A stretch of 64,000 bases of DNA from the NCBI GenBank assembly GCA_013399305.1, contig VXAI01000019.1, forward strand, positions 6,302,517-6,366,516, given 5' to 3'. Below, piece by piece: positions 25,027-37,400 of the stretch (within the stretch, counting starts at the first letter, position 1; each line of letters opens with the position of its first letter). The notes under the pieces were generated by a model that saw only the letters and a list, made by a program, of their open reading frames with translations, ran no database searches and was not told the origin of the DNA. This DNA comes from Rostratula benghalensis. Lineage: Eukaryota; Chordata; Aves; Charadriiformes; Rostratulidae. The translations under genes and the position numbers were made by a program.

Positions 25027-25821
25027 AGACATCTCCCCAGTGATGGGAAAACGGTTCCTCGTGCCATTAAAAACCAGCAAAAGATCTAGAAATACCTAGG
25101 TCTGAGATGGGTAGTTAAAAAAAATCCAGCTTTTTTTTTTTTTTTTTTTTCTCAGTATAAAACCTTTGCTTCTCCCTTATTCTCCCCACAGGCACTGAGG
25201 ACACTCTTAGCGGTTTTATGTACTATGAACTTTTACTTTATTATAAAAATACTGCTGGAGCGGTCTAGTGACAATAAAAAAGACTTACTCGCTGCAATGC
25301 CCCTAATTTTGATGAATTGCAGTTCATCAAAAGTTACAATGCAGCTAAAAATAGAGCACTGGGTTTTATCCTTAAGATGTGAGCTGAATGCAGAAGCACT
25401 CCTGCGTTTAAACGTACAAGCCTGCCTAGGTTCAGGGCACATTAAGAGAAGAGATACAGGAAAATAATTAGGATTTTGCCTTACAAATGTAAACCACACA
25501 AGTGGTTCTTCCAGGCTGGGATGAAACCCTCTGAAAGCAAGAGAATATCCCAGGTTAAGAATTTTTGCACGACCAAGACCCATGTTTCTGAGTTGGAGAC
25601 TTTCTGCTGGGATATAATGCAGCTGCTAATAATGCTGGGCTGAGATTTAGTCAGTCACTCACCTTATTGGCAGAAGTCCTGTGTGGTCTATACTCTGTCA
25701 GGTACAATTAGTTTTACAGATGCTAAATAGTCCTTTTTAAAAGTACAGGTAAGTTAGAGTACAAATAGATAATGACAATCAATTTAGGAGAGCAAATCTG
25801 AGGTTGAAAATGGCAAAAATT
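25027..25821. other. Unique DNA with a T20 run
   Basis: A run of 20 T at 25131-25150 is the only low-complexity item. The 116-codon minus-strand frame at 25233-25583 shows no domain and is judged a chance frame. No mobile element was recognised until the CR1 tail at 25822. Confidence 0.5.
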
Positions 25822-26376
25822 TCATAGTCATAAAACCATTCAGGTTGGAAACGACCCTTGGGATCATGGAGTCCAACCATCAGACCTGTTCTTCAAATTC
25901 CTCCCCTACACCAGATCCCTCAACACCACATCTCAACCACTCTGAAACACACTCAGGGATGGGGACTCAACCCCCTCCCTGGGCTGCCCATTCCAGGCTC
26001 TGACCACTCTCTCTGGGAAAAATTCTTTCCTCATGTTCAGCCTAAACCTGCCCCGTTGTGGCTTGAAGCCATTCCTTCTTGTTCTACCCCTAATTCCCTG
26101 TGAGAAGAGACCAGCACCAACCTCTCTGCAATGTCCTTCCAAGTAGTTGTAGAGAGGGATGAGGTCTCCCCTCAGCCTCTTCTTCCTCAAACTCAACAGT
26201 TCCAGCTCCTTCGATCACTCTTCATGAGATTTATTCTCCAGGCCCCTCACCAGCTCCATTGCCCTCCTCTGCACTGGCTCCAGCCCCTCCAGATCTCTCT
26301 TGGCTTGAGGTGCCCAGAACTGGACACAAGACTCAAGGTGTGGCCTCACCAGTGCTGAGGACAGGGGGACAATCAC
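25822..26376 (-). mobile_element. CR1 LINE (outer element, 3' part), antisense
   Basis: The left end TCATAGTCATAAAACCATTC is a CR1 3' tail read from the opposite strand. The minus strand encodes the decayed C-terminus of CR1 ORF2 ([13 protein letters not shown], then [17 protein letters not shown], then ESPSL) over 25933-26196. Further antisense CR1 words follow (CCTCACCAGCTCCATTGCCC, CCCAGAACTGGACACAAGAC, GAGGACAGGGGGACAATCAC). At 26376 the element is interrupted by a second CR1 and resumes at 26781. The ORF is broken and cannot encode active protein. Confidence 0.95.
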
Positions 26377-26780
26377 AGAATCACAGAATCACAGACTATC
26401 AGGGATTGGAAGGGACCTTGAGAGATCATCCAGTCCAATCCCCCTGCCTCAGCAGGAACACCCAGATCAGGTCAGACAGGAACGTGTCCAGACGGGTCTT
26501 GAACATCTCCAGAGAAGGAGACTCCACCACCTCTCTGGGCAGCCCCTTCCAGTGCTCCCTCACCCTCACTGTGAAGAAGTTTTTCCTCATATTTAAATGG
26601 AACCTCCTGTGTTCCAGCTTGAACCCATTGCCCCTTTGTCCTATCATAGGCCATCGCTGAGAAGAGCCTGGCTCCATCCTCCTGACACTCACCCTTTCCA
26701 GATTTATAAACATTCAGGAGGTCACCCCTCAGTCTCCTCTTCTCCAAGCTCAAGAGACCCAGCTCCTTCAGCTCCTTCAG
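26377..26780 (-). mobile_element. CR1 LINE nested inside another CR1, antisense
   Basis: This starts with two AGAATCAC units (complement GTGATTCT, the CR1 tail octamer), then AGACTATCAGGGATTGGAAG and the rest of a CR1 3' segment. It ends at the 5' truncation point in GACCCAGCTCCTTCAGC. Minus-strand frames show ORF2 C-terminal pieces ([39 protein letters not shown]) in different phases, so it is frameshifted. It has a different tail type from the outer element. A TCAC present at both edges (26373-26376 and 26781-26784) is a possible short target duplication. Confidence 0.95.
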
Positions 26781-26905
26781 TCACCTCCCTACTTCTGCTG
26801 GTCACTCCATTTCTAACACAAGCCAGGATGCCATTGGCCTTCTTGGCCACCTGGGCACTCTGCTGGCTCGTGTTCAGCCAATTCTTAACCAGAACCCTAA
26901 AATTA
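26781..26905 (-). mobile_element. CR1 LINE (outer element, 5' part), antisense
   Basis: TCACCTCCCTACTTCTGCTG followed by ACACAAGCCAGGATGCCATT and GGCCTTCTTGGCCACCTGGG is the expected continuation of the antisense CR1 that stopped at GGGGGACAATCAC. It therefore rejoins the outer copy across the nested insertion. Recognisable similarity fades near 26905 (TGTTCAGCCAATTCTTAACC may still belong). Confidence 0.92.
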
Positions 26906-29900
26906 AAACCAATCACACGGTTTTGCTTTGGTCTCTTCCCTGCTCGGGTTTGTCTACAGCTCACAATTATTTCATCTGTTACCAACTTTGTTCAGGATTC
27001 CCCTGTCTGCACCGTCCTCGGCGCTGTCTTGACCCCAGCCAACACAGAGGCACCCGGGCTACCTGAATCCCAGCACCTTCCTCAGCCTTGAGTTCCCAGT
27101 TTGCCATTGTAAAAATCACAACAAAATAAATAACCCACTCATTATTGAAAAAGAAAAATAAGGAAATGCCCTAGAAATGTAACCTTTTGAGTGTACTTAC
27201 CCCTTAATGATTATAAAGAAGAAGGGAACCTTTATATTTGCTTCCCTGACTGCTGCTATCAGAAATACCGTATTAACTTAAAAATGCAAAAAATATTTAC
27301 TTTTTTTTTTTTAAAAGAGCCAATCACTAATGGCAGAGGAAACACAATTATACCCAAAATTCAGAAACCAGCAGGGTTCATGGATTTTGTTCCTACCCAG
27401 GCAACGATCTTCAAGGGTTACAGACTACCTATTTCCCAAAAATTCCGTCCATGGGCCTTGCCCCACACCTGGAATGTAATTTCAAATAGTTCAACTTCAC
27501 AAGCCATGGACAGAAAGATTTTAAAAAGGAAACAAGCTACTCCATAACCATAGCTACTATCTCAAACAATACTAAATGATTGCAAACTTGTTTGTTAACC
27601 AAATTTAAGCTCTTGGAGACCCAGTTAAATGATGCAGCACATTCAGGGACGATCACGATGACAAGATGAAGGCAGTGAGGGACAGGCAGAAGTTCTTACC
27701 TGATTGATGGGTGAAGACAAGGCAACAGCCAGTGTTTGCTCAGTCCCTGGCCTGTTCTGGTACGGTGCATTCTGCTAAACATTTCACAGAGGCTGGGCAC
27801 GGACAGAGATATGCCTAACCCTCTATTTGTACATCTTTCCATAGAAACATAATGGATAGATCACAGGAATTTAACTGATTCTGATTGTACTACTTTTCCC
27901 CCCCTCTCTTCTCACTGTCTTTCCTCACTACCCAAATTGTCTCTCTAAAACCATAATAATAATAACAACAGCAACCACCAATAACACTTAGCTTTTACAC
28001 ACCCTGCTGTTCTGACTGTGGTGAATTTCCATTTGAACTCAATGGGAGTTTTGTCTGAGCAAGCACTACAGGATTCTCTCCTTGATTTATAAAGAACAAT
28101 TCACCACAGCATCTAGATGCCATTTGGAAAAATTAAAAATAGATTACACAAAGCTACTCACAATGAAGGCTATTTAACAGATGCCTATTATCACTAAGAA
28201 TATATTGGTAATCTCGGAGCCGGTGGCAGCAGGAGCATTTGATTTTTCTATTGTTATGATTAACCTCAGTAGGGAATATTTTGCCTTTTTTCTTGGGTAT
28301 GTCTATTTTACAGACTCCTCACAAGTTAACAAGACCGTTACTGAAGAGTGATCTCTATAGGTTTATTCTTCAAAGCACAGTAAAACTTAATTTAATCGCA
28401 GCTTCAAAATATCATACAATAGAACTAATTTAATTACACTCAGCAATGGCCACTAGTCTCATTAAAATGCTAATGAGGCTTATAATTATTAAATTGCTTA
28501 ATGATTGTTAATAGAAATAAATGACAAAATAAAGCTTAAGCAAAAAGTCAGAATGCCCTCAGGCAATTTTTCTTAGTGGCGGTTTCACTTGCAGTATTCA
28601 GAAAAAACCAAGGCAGATGAAAGTTTGAGGTGAGAGGATATAAAAGAGAAGAACACAGTTGGACCTGGAGCCAATCCATTGTCTCCTCTTTAAAATATTT
28701 AAATGGAGTTGACAAAAAACTTTCCCTGTCTGGAATCTTCTAGAATATTTGCTTTCACATCATGTGCCAAATCCAGAAAAACGGAATGTATATCGAAAAC
28801 CCACAAAGAAATCCAATCCACAAGAGATATTTTTCTGACACTATTTGTAAAGTAGTGACATAATATTAGCATTTGTATGAAAACAACCATAAGGCAGAAT
28901 AAAAATGGGATCTGGAAATACTCGGAGACAGAGCTAAAGATTACTCTGTAGTATTTAAAAAAATCTAATGGATGCAGAGCCTGATTGTGAGATCCATTCC
29001 CACGGCCAGAAGGAAAAGGAATTCAGCTGCTGAGTTATGAGACAACAGAGAGCTATAATCTTTGTGACTTCCTTATATCCAATAATACATAGAGGAAAAT
29101 CACAAAGATTGCTGGCTTTTCAAGGTAAAATATTAATGGAGATGAACTGAATTTGACCAAACTTAGGGGAGAAGGAGATGGGGTGTTTCAGAAATGAGAA
29201 AGATTTGACTCATATCTAAAGCAGCGCTTGCACACACGATTTTTGACATATTCAAAAGAGGTTTGTGAAAAAAGGAAAATACATTTCAAATCCTCAAGAA
29301 GCAGCTGTTGCCATTTGGCCACACGTGGAGCAGCCTGCCCTGTCCCCACATTTTGACAGCCCTGCTGTGGCTCCAGGAGTGTCAAGCAGAGCCCCAGCTC
29401 TGAATCCAGCTCAGAATCCCCCCAGCTCTTATTAAGGGGAGTTTGGGAGCCAGCAGGCAGCCAGGGAACTTCTCCCAGAGGACTATGAATAGGGAAAAAG
29501 GAAGGAGAAGCAAAGGACCAAAGCAAATTACAACCTTGACTGCTTTTTGGGTCTTCTGAAGTGACTATGCTGACAAAAATGCCCACTGAACAGCTTCCCT
29601 AATCCCCTGGTAGGATATGTTTGGGTCCTCGGGTCATAATGTTAAGTTAGAACTTAATGCTCTACTTAACTTCCCAAACATGCACATTTTTCACCACTTA
29701 AAAAGACAGTGGAAGGCACAGCCCTGCCAGACAGGAGCAACCATCAGCACTTGGCTTTTCCAGCAGTCAGGCCTCCTTGAAGGAAGATAAAATCTTCCAC
29801 AGCTTCAGAAGATAAATCTCCCTCCTCTTCAAGACCACCTCTCGTAAGAGAGATGCAGACATCATTATTTCTTCGCTCCTATAAAGCACTGTTTCTTGTT

Positions 29901-32900
29901 GAAGTTCACTCAGTCATCCTTCTAATCAAGAGAACATTGTCAAGCATCAGCACCTCATCAAAGGGGAGAAAAAGTTAGAAAATCAAAGTCCCCGTAACCA
30001 GTAGAAAACTGAGAAAAAACTAATACGCATTAATTTAGCGATCCAAATCAGCAGTTATTAACGAAGTCATCTCACTTTGGGAGACCAAAAAGCTCAGAAT
30101 TCACAATTCTAAACTTTTCTACCATCTTCTGCAATCTCTTTTTTTTTTTTTCTTCATCAGCCATAATGATTCCTAGGTCACAGTTCACTTGCCATCCAAA
30201 TGTGACACTGAATGTCATGCAAAAATCTCAGAGGTGAATGCAGCCACATTGCATACGCCTTTTATTTTTGAAATGCTGATAAAAAAATAAAATGATAAGT
30301 TTCTGGGTACATGCCTGGTCAGGCAGCACCAGAATCCATGATGCTAATGCTACAATCCAAAGAAAGTTTAAGTGATTCTCCTTGGGAAAAGTATTAGTTA
30401 ATAAAGACTTTTCTAGGATATCTTACTGCTCTGGGAATAATTCACTCAGTAACTTTATTCATTTATAGCAGACAGCTACTGGAATTGCCATGCTCTCCCC
30501 TTAGCAACTCATCTGCAGAGAAAATGCATAAACACAGATTTATTCATTTGGCTGGAGGTTATCAGTAGCTTTCAGATATTCAGAGTTTTGCTCCGCAAGG
30601 CAAATGCTAAGCAACAGTTTGGGGCACATCCTGACGAGTACATTGCAGTGGAATTAAATGAACATGCAGCTGCCCAAATGAAAACTAAAGCTTTGACAAG
30701 TGAAATGTCTGTCTGGTTCACAACGGAATGCAGCAATCAGGCAAGATGTAGGGTTTCCCTCATTTCCTCAAGTTAATGCGTTGTTTCATATAGTTTCTAA
30801 AACTGGGGGGGAAAAAAGGAGAAGGAAAAGTGATTTCCCTGTTGGATGTAGAAGAAAAAAAAAAAAAAAAAGAAAGAAAAAAGAAACCACACAGCATCAC
30901 AGCATCACTGGAAAATAATGAGGATTGGGAGAGGATAACCAGGAAATCTAGGGGAAGGAAGAAGACGAATCAGTGATGGGACTATGGGAAAAATGTTGGT
31001 ACCTAAGGTGTCCTTGCTTATGGAGAATCCAAGTTGGACAAATGACAAGTGCTTGTGTTTCTAGCAAGGAAAATCGTGGTTTTGTGGGATAATATACCAG
31101 CTGCTGACCAAAAGTAAACAGAAACCTTCCCTGTGTAAGCCCCTTCAGAATTCTCCACACCCAGGAAAGCATGGCCTGTTATCTCCATCTTGGTGGTTTC
31201 TTTCATCACCCCTGAAGCCTTGGAAATCACTTCTGAGCACGTTAGTCTACCATTTAGTGACTGATGAGAGATCAGGCTGGGCTATTTATTGTGTTAAGTG
31301 AGCTTAGACTGTATATTTTTATTATATGTATATTTTTATATATGGACTTTTTCACTAAAACCTGGAAACATGGGGCAGGAGGTGGGGGGAGTGGCCTTGA
31401 GTTGCCACACCAGGCTGGGTCTCCACTTTGGGTTTCCTGTATCCATGGAAAAACTTCCCTGCAGCACTGAGATTGTAAAGTCAGTAGAGAAAACCAGTTA
31501 CACCTGAGGCCTTGCATTCAAACTACAGTACAGTCTCTTTTCATAAAGCAGAATGATTTAAAGATGTTAATTTTTTATATATTTTTTTTTTCCCAGAGAA
31601 TTTGCATTTCTATTTTAATCATTACTGAAAGAGCCTTGGAATGTTTTCCTGAAGTAGAGAAATATTTTGCTTCCTATTGTCAATCTTTAGAATGACAAAT
31701 ACAAAAGAGCTGCTGCTGATAGCTTATTCTCTGGTTCCTTGTTTTAATGAAATCAGTGTCAAGATTAAACTTGACAAAGAAGTTTCCCTGCAAACAACGT
31801 ATGTCAGGGTAAGCCTGATGAGGTAGAAGCGATTTAAGGCCATTTTATGGATGTATTTACACTGTTATTTGTGCCTGAGTTAATCAGATGCAGGCAAGAT
31901 CATATAAACGCTGCAAAGACAAACAAAAAACCCCAAACCACAAAGCAGTTAAGCAAACCAGAAGACAGTTTTAGAGAAGGTGGTTTGGGAAATCCAGGTC
32001 ATGGATATGATACCAACCTCTCAGGACCACCTCAGGAACTGGAGAAGTATTTCCTGGCTAACTCCTAGAGAAAGTTGGGTTATTAAACCCACATGGGAAT
32101 AGGTAACAGACTAATTAGACCTTGCCCAGTGGTCCCCCAGCAGAAGTCCATTAATAGAGCGATGGCTTCTACCTCTGTCAGAAAAAATGAGTCAGGGGGT
32201 TGGTCCCAGAAGGAAGATCGGGCTCAGGAGGTGAAGGTTGGGCTAAGGAGGTCCAAACCAGACCACCTGAAACAGCATTGTTTGGGAAAAAGGGCAGTGA
32301 AGACAGTGAAATCATTTGAGAATTTCATTAGCTCAAATAAAAGACAAAAAAAAAATATTTGGAAGCTCTGATGGTTTTAGAAATTCTGAATGGGAATAGC
32401 TTATTCTTGGAGGACATAAAAAGCCTGTGGTGAAGGCAGGGATGGCCCTCCTGATAGCCAAGGGTTCCACCTACTTAGAGCTGATATTTGGTTCTGCCTG
32501 CTGCACCATTCCAGCATGGATGATTCCTAAGGAAGCTTCTGTTCAAGACAATTATTATTTAATCCAGTGACTTGACTTCCAGTGATCAAAACACCCTTGC
32601 TCAGGATTTTTCAAAACCCAATTTATGTATAAAATCACTTTTTTTTCTTTTTTCTTTTTTTAATCCTGTCTTAGGGGCATTTTATCTTACTTCAGAGGCC
32701 TACTCCCAGAGCCATGTCCTTGGAAGTTCAGCAGCAGAGAGGAAGGGGGAAGGAAAGAACAGAGACCACAGGTCCTCCACGTGGGGAGAGGAGAAGCACG
32801 CATGATGATTTAATTCTAAAAATAGGCTCAGCAAAAACAGAGTGGTAATAGATTGGCAAGTAATTGCATTCCGAGTAAAAATATGCAGGTAAATCACATT

Positions 32901-33917
32901 CACTTACGTGCAGAAAGCTTGTATAGTAATTATGACTCATCTAAAAACCTATTTAAATCATTTGTTTTAAATCTTGGATGAGGCTTAAGTGCTGCACGTC
33001 CCTTTGCATTCCCCAAGTGCAGCCCTTTGCAAAGGATCCAGTTTTATTCTAAGAGTTCACGTCTTAGAATAAGAAGAACAAAAGAAGTGAGCATAAATTA
33101 AGCTATTGCACATTCTGTCAAAAAAAAAAAAAGTAATTTCTGCTGGGCATTTGAAGGAGGAAGGGAAGAACAGATATTATATACTGATGCTTTGAAATTA
33201 AGAAGGTAAATACATTACGTATTTGATGGAGACCATACATACAGGAGACTCCAAGTTTTTTGTGGAAGCTATTTAGATTGCAAGATTTACAGCATCAAAT
33301 GTACACTCTGAGTTTTATAAATATGAGGGGTTTTTTTTTGCTATGTGTGACTTACATGAGTAGAAAAATATTAGATTTTAGAAAATTAAGAACTCAAAAT
33401 TCTGGAAGTGTTGAAGCTGAGAAATAGATACAGAACATATTCTTACTTAGGTAAAAGGAGAGAAACATAATTTTATACCTACTGAAAAAATAATTAAGAA
33501 AAAGTAAGACAAATGGAATAAGGGAGAAATGACAAAACATTTTTGCCCTCCAATATAATTCCTGTAACGAGCAGTCTTTTTCCAGCCAGCTGCAATGGAG
33601 TTTATGAAAGAACGTTCCACTTACATTCTGCAGTTCATGACATCCTGTAGCAAAGTTAACAAAAGTAGTAAACTGAAGAGTAAATCCAGAATAAGCTCCA
33701 AAAGCCATTGTCTCACCAGCCTGTTTATGAGTGCTTTTTACCCAAAAGCAGGCACTTTGGTTGTAGAACTAGACCCTATTTTGGCAAGCACTAGACCAAT
33801 ACAGAGTTTCCACTCTGCCTTGAGTTGGTTTTATTATCGTTTTGATATGAGGAGACAAAGAAAAGCCTAAAGGAAGACTGGGAAGTCTGAGGAGCCAATA
33901 ACACACTATTAATATGC
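26906..33917. other. Unique DNA without recognised exons
   Basis: No coding exon, RNA gene or interspersed repeat was recognised over 7 kb. Short low-complexity items are T-runs near 27301 and 30140, an A-run near 30846-30863 and AT-rich sequence near 31310-31345. Slightly GC-richer patches (29290-29480) give frames of at most 132 codons without domains. The segment 28170-28530 is listed as a candidate regulatory element. Confidence 0.5.
28170..28530. promoter_or_regulatory. Candidate conserved enhancer-like element
   Basis: A stretch free of simple repeats contains many homeodomain core words, densest at 28425-28515 (AATTTAATTACAC, AAAATGCTAATGAGG, TTATAATTATTAAATTG, TTAATGATTGTTAATAG). The left part contains TTGTTATGATTAACC. 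The texture resembles the developmental enhancers found in vertebrate gene deserts. This is inference from motif density alone; AT-rich neutral DNA can look similar. Confidence 0.22.
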
Positions 33918-34317
33918 ATGACAAGAAAGACATTGAGGCCCTGGAACGTGTCCAGAGACGGGGTCTGGAGCACAAGTCTAATGAGGAAGGGCTGAGGGAG
34001 CTGGGATTGTTCAGTCTGGAGAAGAGGAGGCTCAGGGGAGACCTCATGGCAGTCTACAACTTCCTGAGGTGAAGAAAAGGGGGTTGGCCTCTTCTCCCAG
34101 GTAACTAATGATAGAACTCGAGAGAATGGCCACAAGTTGTGCCAGGGGAGATGTAGATTAGATGTCAGGAAAAACTTTTTCTCCCAAAGAGCGCTCAGGC
34201 TGCTCAGGGAGGCGGTGGAGTCACCATCCCTGGCGGTGTTCAAGAAGTGTCTGGATGAGGTGCTACAAGACATGATCTAGCAGCTGAGTGGGTAGTACTG
34301 GTGATAGGAGGACAGTT
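33918..34317 (+). mobile_element. CR1 LINE (outer element, 5' part), sense
   Basis: Sense CR1 sequence begins near ACAAGAAAGACATTGAGGCC and encodes an ORF2 C-terminal remnant ([20 protein letters not shown]) that meets a TGA stop at 34070-34072. Later it carries GTGTTCAAGAAGTGTCTGGA and the end-of-ORF region ACAAGACATGATCTAG. It reaches GGTGATAGGAGGACAGTT, where a second CR1 interrupts it. The premature stop and truncation make it non-functional. Confidence 0.94.
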
Positions 34318-34402
34318 CACAGAATCACAGAATCACAGACTATCAGAGATTGGAAGGGACTTGGAGAGATCATCTAGTCCAATCCCCCTGCCACATCATG
34401 AG
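34318..34402 (-). mobile_element. Short CR1 fragment nested inside a CR1, antisense
   Basis: About 85 bases start CACAGAATCACAGAATCACA, followed by GACTATCAGAGATTGGAAGG and GATCATCTAGTCCAATCCCC. This is the same tail type and 3' sequence as the nested CR1 at 26377-26780, but it is truncated to its last bases. The host CR1 resumes right after it with TGGAGTAAATGATCTTGTAG. The orientation is opposite to the host. Confidence 0.93.
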
Positions 34403-34465
34403 TGGAGTAAATGATCTTGTAGGTCCTTTCCAACCTTGTGTTTCTGTCATTCTATGATTCTATGA
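34403..34465 (+). mobile_element. CR1 LINE (outer element, 3' end), sense
   Basis: TGGAGTAAATGATCTTGTAG, then GTCCTTTCCAACCTTGTGTT and ATTCTATGATTCTATGA, is a complete CR1 3' end with two tail octamers. It completes the host element that began at 33918. The two halves together make one 3'-intact, 5'-truncated CR1 of about 460 bp. Confidence 0.95.
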
Positions 34466-37400
34466 TGTCAGGCAGTGCTTTCAAGAAATCAGCAGCCTAA
34501 TTATTGTCAAGTAAACAGTGGTGTGGATATTTATAGGAAAGCTCTCCTGTGCGAGGTTTGAAAACGTACAGAGGAGGTGATAGAAGCTGGCATCCTAATG
34601 CCGAATTCCTTTTGTCTTGTGCTTTTAGGAAAAGTGAATGTACCACTGGAGCGTGGCACAGCTACTCCAGTGAGTTCTCACTGGCCCATTTCATACAGCC
34701 CACTCACCACACCGCTCCAGGCTGGAAAGGACTGCTGTATTTTAGCTCATAAATCCTCTTTCCTCCCCTCTGCCAATATGAAAGTATTCTTTTTTTTTTT
34801 TTTCTTTTTAATTATCTAGGCTGTGGCTGCCTGAGAGCTGTGCCTCTCCTGTACTCCCCATTGCTTCCAGTCCCAAGTTGAGTTTCCAGTTCGTTTGGAA
34901 CTGGTTCACAAAGTCCATTGGCTGCAGGTGTAAATCTGTCTCCCCCTCTCCCTCCACTGCGAACCCACGCCGTAACTCGCCCTGTTTTGGTCCTTTCTCA
35001 GAACATCCCTGACACACTGACTCAGGTGGTTGACTGATTGCTGGGGATGAAGGTGTCAGACACTGACAGCAGGGCTCTAGCTCAGAAAGAAAACACGTTC
35101 AGAACACAGAGTTGCTCCTGAATAAGAGAGGGGAGAAAAAAAAAATAAAATCCCAAGCAAATGACTAGAAAGCATTGCCAAAAATACCAAACTGAACCTT
35201 AGCTATGATGAACTGCACATATATTATAACCAAAGCCTACATTTCCCACGAGGTGTTCCAAAGCCCACTGGTTATTTCTCCATTTGCATTTCAGCTGCTG
35301 CATCATCATGACTTAGTTCTTTCACAGCTACAGTGCTGTGATGGCTCGGATCTGTTTCACTGCAGAAATTTCTCCTTTTCAGGCTGTAGATCCATGAGGG
35401 TGTGCTCTATGAGGCCGTGCTCTTGTTCTCACATACATTTTCATCCTGGTCCTTATCGAACATTTGCAAACCTGGGCCATTACAGAATGTTTCTGGCTCA
35501 CTTCTACCTTTGGTGTCATCCTCCATGAAAAGCCTGATCGACCATCCATGTCTTTAGAAGCTCTGCTAGATAACTTCTCCTCAGCACAAGAGTCTCAGCC
35601 TCTTTATTTATTTATTCATGTATGTTTTGCTCAAAACTCTATCCACACAAATACGACTCCTATGTTTACTAACTTTCCATCAGCAGAAGCTTTCATTGCA
35701 TTCAGAAAGGCATCACTACATAAAATGCTTTGTTGATGACCAGATTGATAACATCTATCTTTTTTTTCCCCCTTTTTTCTTTTTGTCTCATCTAGAAATT
35801 GGTTCAAATAAAAGTTGTCCACGCAGATGTGTACATAATTTCATTTAACTGCAAGTTATTGGTGGGTCTCCAGGTCTAAAACCAGACATAGCTGAAAGCA
35901 TTATTCTTTTTCATTTTAAAACTGTATTTCACATGTCCCACATCTCAGTGGTTTTACGGCAGTTTATAAACCAATACAAGTGGTTGGTATCACAGAATGC
36001 AGTAATGAAAAACATGCAAGTGCAATTTCATGCATATGTGTGTGTATATATACTTATTTTATGACTCATATTTTAAAATTCATCGATCTTTTAAGGTTTC
36101 CAAAGAGGCAACACTTATTTTAAGAGATGCTACAATACACATAAATTCCTGCCTGTAGCACTAACATGCAGAAAACTATGATGAGAGCAGAGGAGAGGGG
36201 ATTTACTCATCTAGCTTAAAAAAGAAGTCTCCAAACAAAAAGTTGCCATATTGCAACCTGACTCAGAATTGTGGGCTTCTGTAAAACATTGTGCAGATAA
36301 TAAATAATGATGAAATGTAGAAATTCCATACTAACTAGGACCGTGTCCAGCTTCACCACCACTTACAAATTGTGAATTCCATGGAGAACAAGGGTATATG
36401 GAAAAGTTTTGATTAAATTGCAAGTTTTAAGCCATTACCTAATGCTGAGGAACTTACTAATTTTTACCAGGGCATCTTGAAGATGCCACAGTCAAATGAG
36501 ACACTGATATTTGAAAAAAAGATACAGCTGAATGTTTTGATGTCTTCCATTAAAGCATTTTAAATTCAGATCTCTAAATGTTACTTGTGTTAAGATCTTT
36601 CACTCAATACTTCAGCAGATGTAAGCTTGGATTCAGCCAATAAATTAAAATGTAGTATGTAATAGGTTGAGAAAACACTCTAGCAATAAGCAATTTTCTT
36701 ATTTTTTTCCTGCTTCTAAAGCGACGGCGGAAAAGGATTTTTTATTTTCACACTCTTTTTGTCTTCCCTCTTTTCTAAATTTAAGCTCAGTTTTAGGGCA
36801 CAGCAGAAATAAAAACAGCACCGTGTTCCTCATTCATCAAAGTATTGAACACAGTTTTATGTGAGCGGCTTCAATCAGGTCCACGGGTTTACACCAATGT
36901 TTAAAAAGAAATATATACGTTTGGTTTTCTGTCTAAGTCAGCATCTTCTGCCAATTAAAGTTGTGAAAACTTTTCTAAACATTGCTCCCATGAAAAACAC
37001 CATGGGTTTGGTCTTTTGTTTTGTTTTGGGGGAGAAAACCCGAGTTTGCTGGGGAATAAGCACTAAACCATTAGCACCTGTGTCTCTGTGAATATGATAG
37101 TTTTATTCATGTCCCTGCACCAGTTTCAGAACCAATTGAGCACAACAACAAAAGACTTTCTCCCTACAAAATGGCCTAGAATTTCATAATTTTGAAGGGA
37201 AACTTTACTTTTTACTCTTTTACAATTCCTGGTTGTGGTTTCTTTGGCTATTTTTCTTTCTCTTTTTTTTTTTCTTTAGCTATTTTAAAGTAGCTGCAAT
37301 GTGTAAGATGCTACAGATTGAAAAACTGAATTTTCTGGGATTGGTGTTTGTTTGCACATTTAATGTGAAATGAGACACGAACAGAAGAATTCTGATTTAG

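Noticed and set aside
24660..25089. Frames with SQPA or WLAG repeats
   Set aside because: They are translations of the GGCT/GGAT microsatellite, not proteins.
25933..26753. Open frames of 87-95 codons as host genes
   Set aside because: They contain the CR1 ORF2 C-terminal pattern (RRLRGDL, ESPSL) and lie inside CR1 copies.
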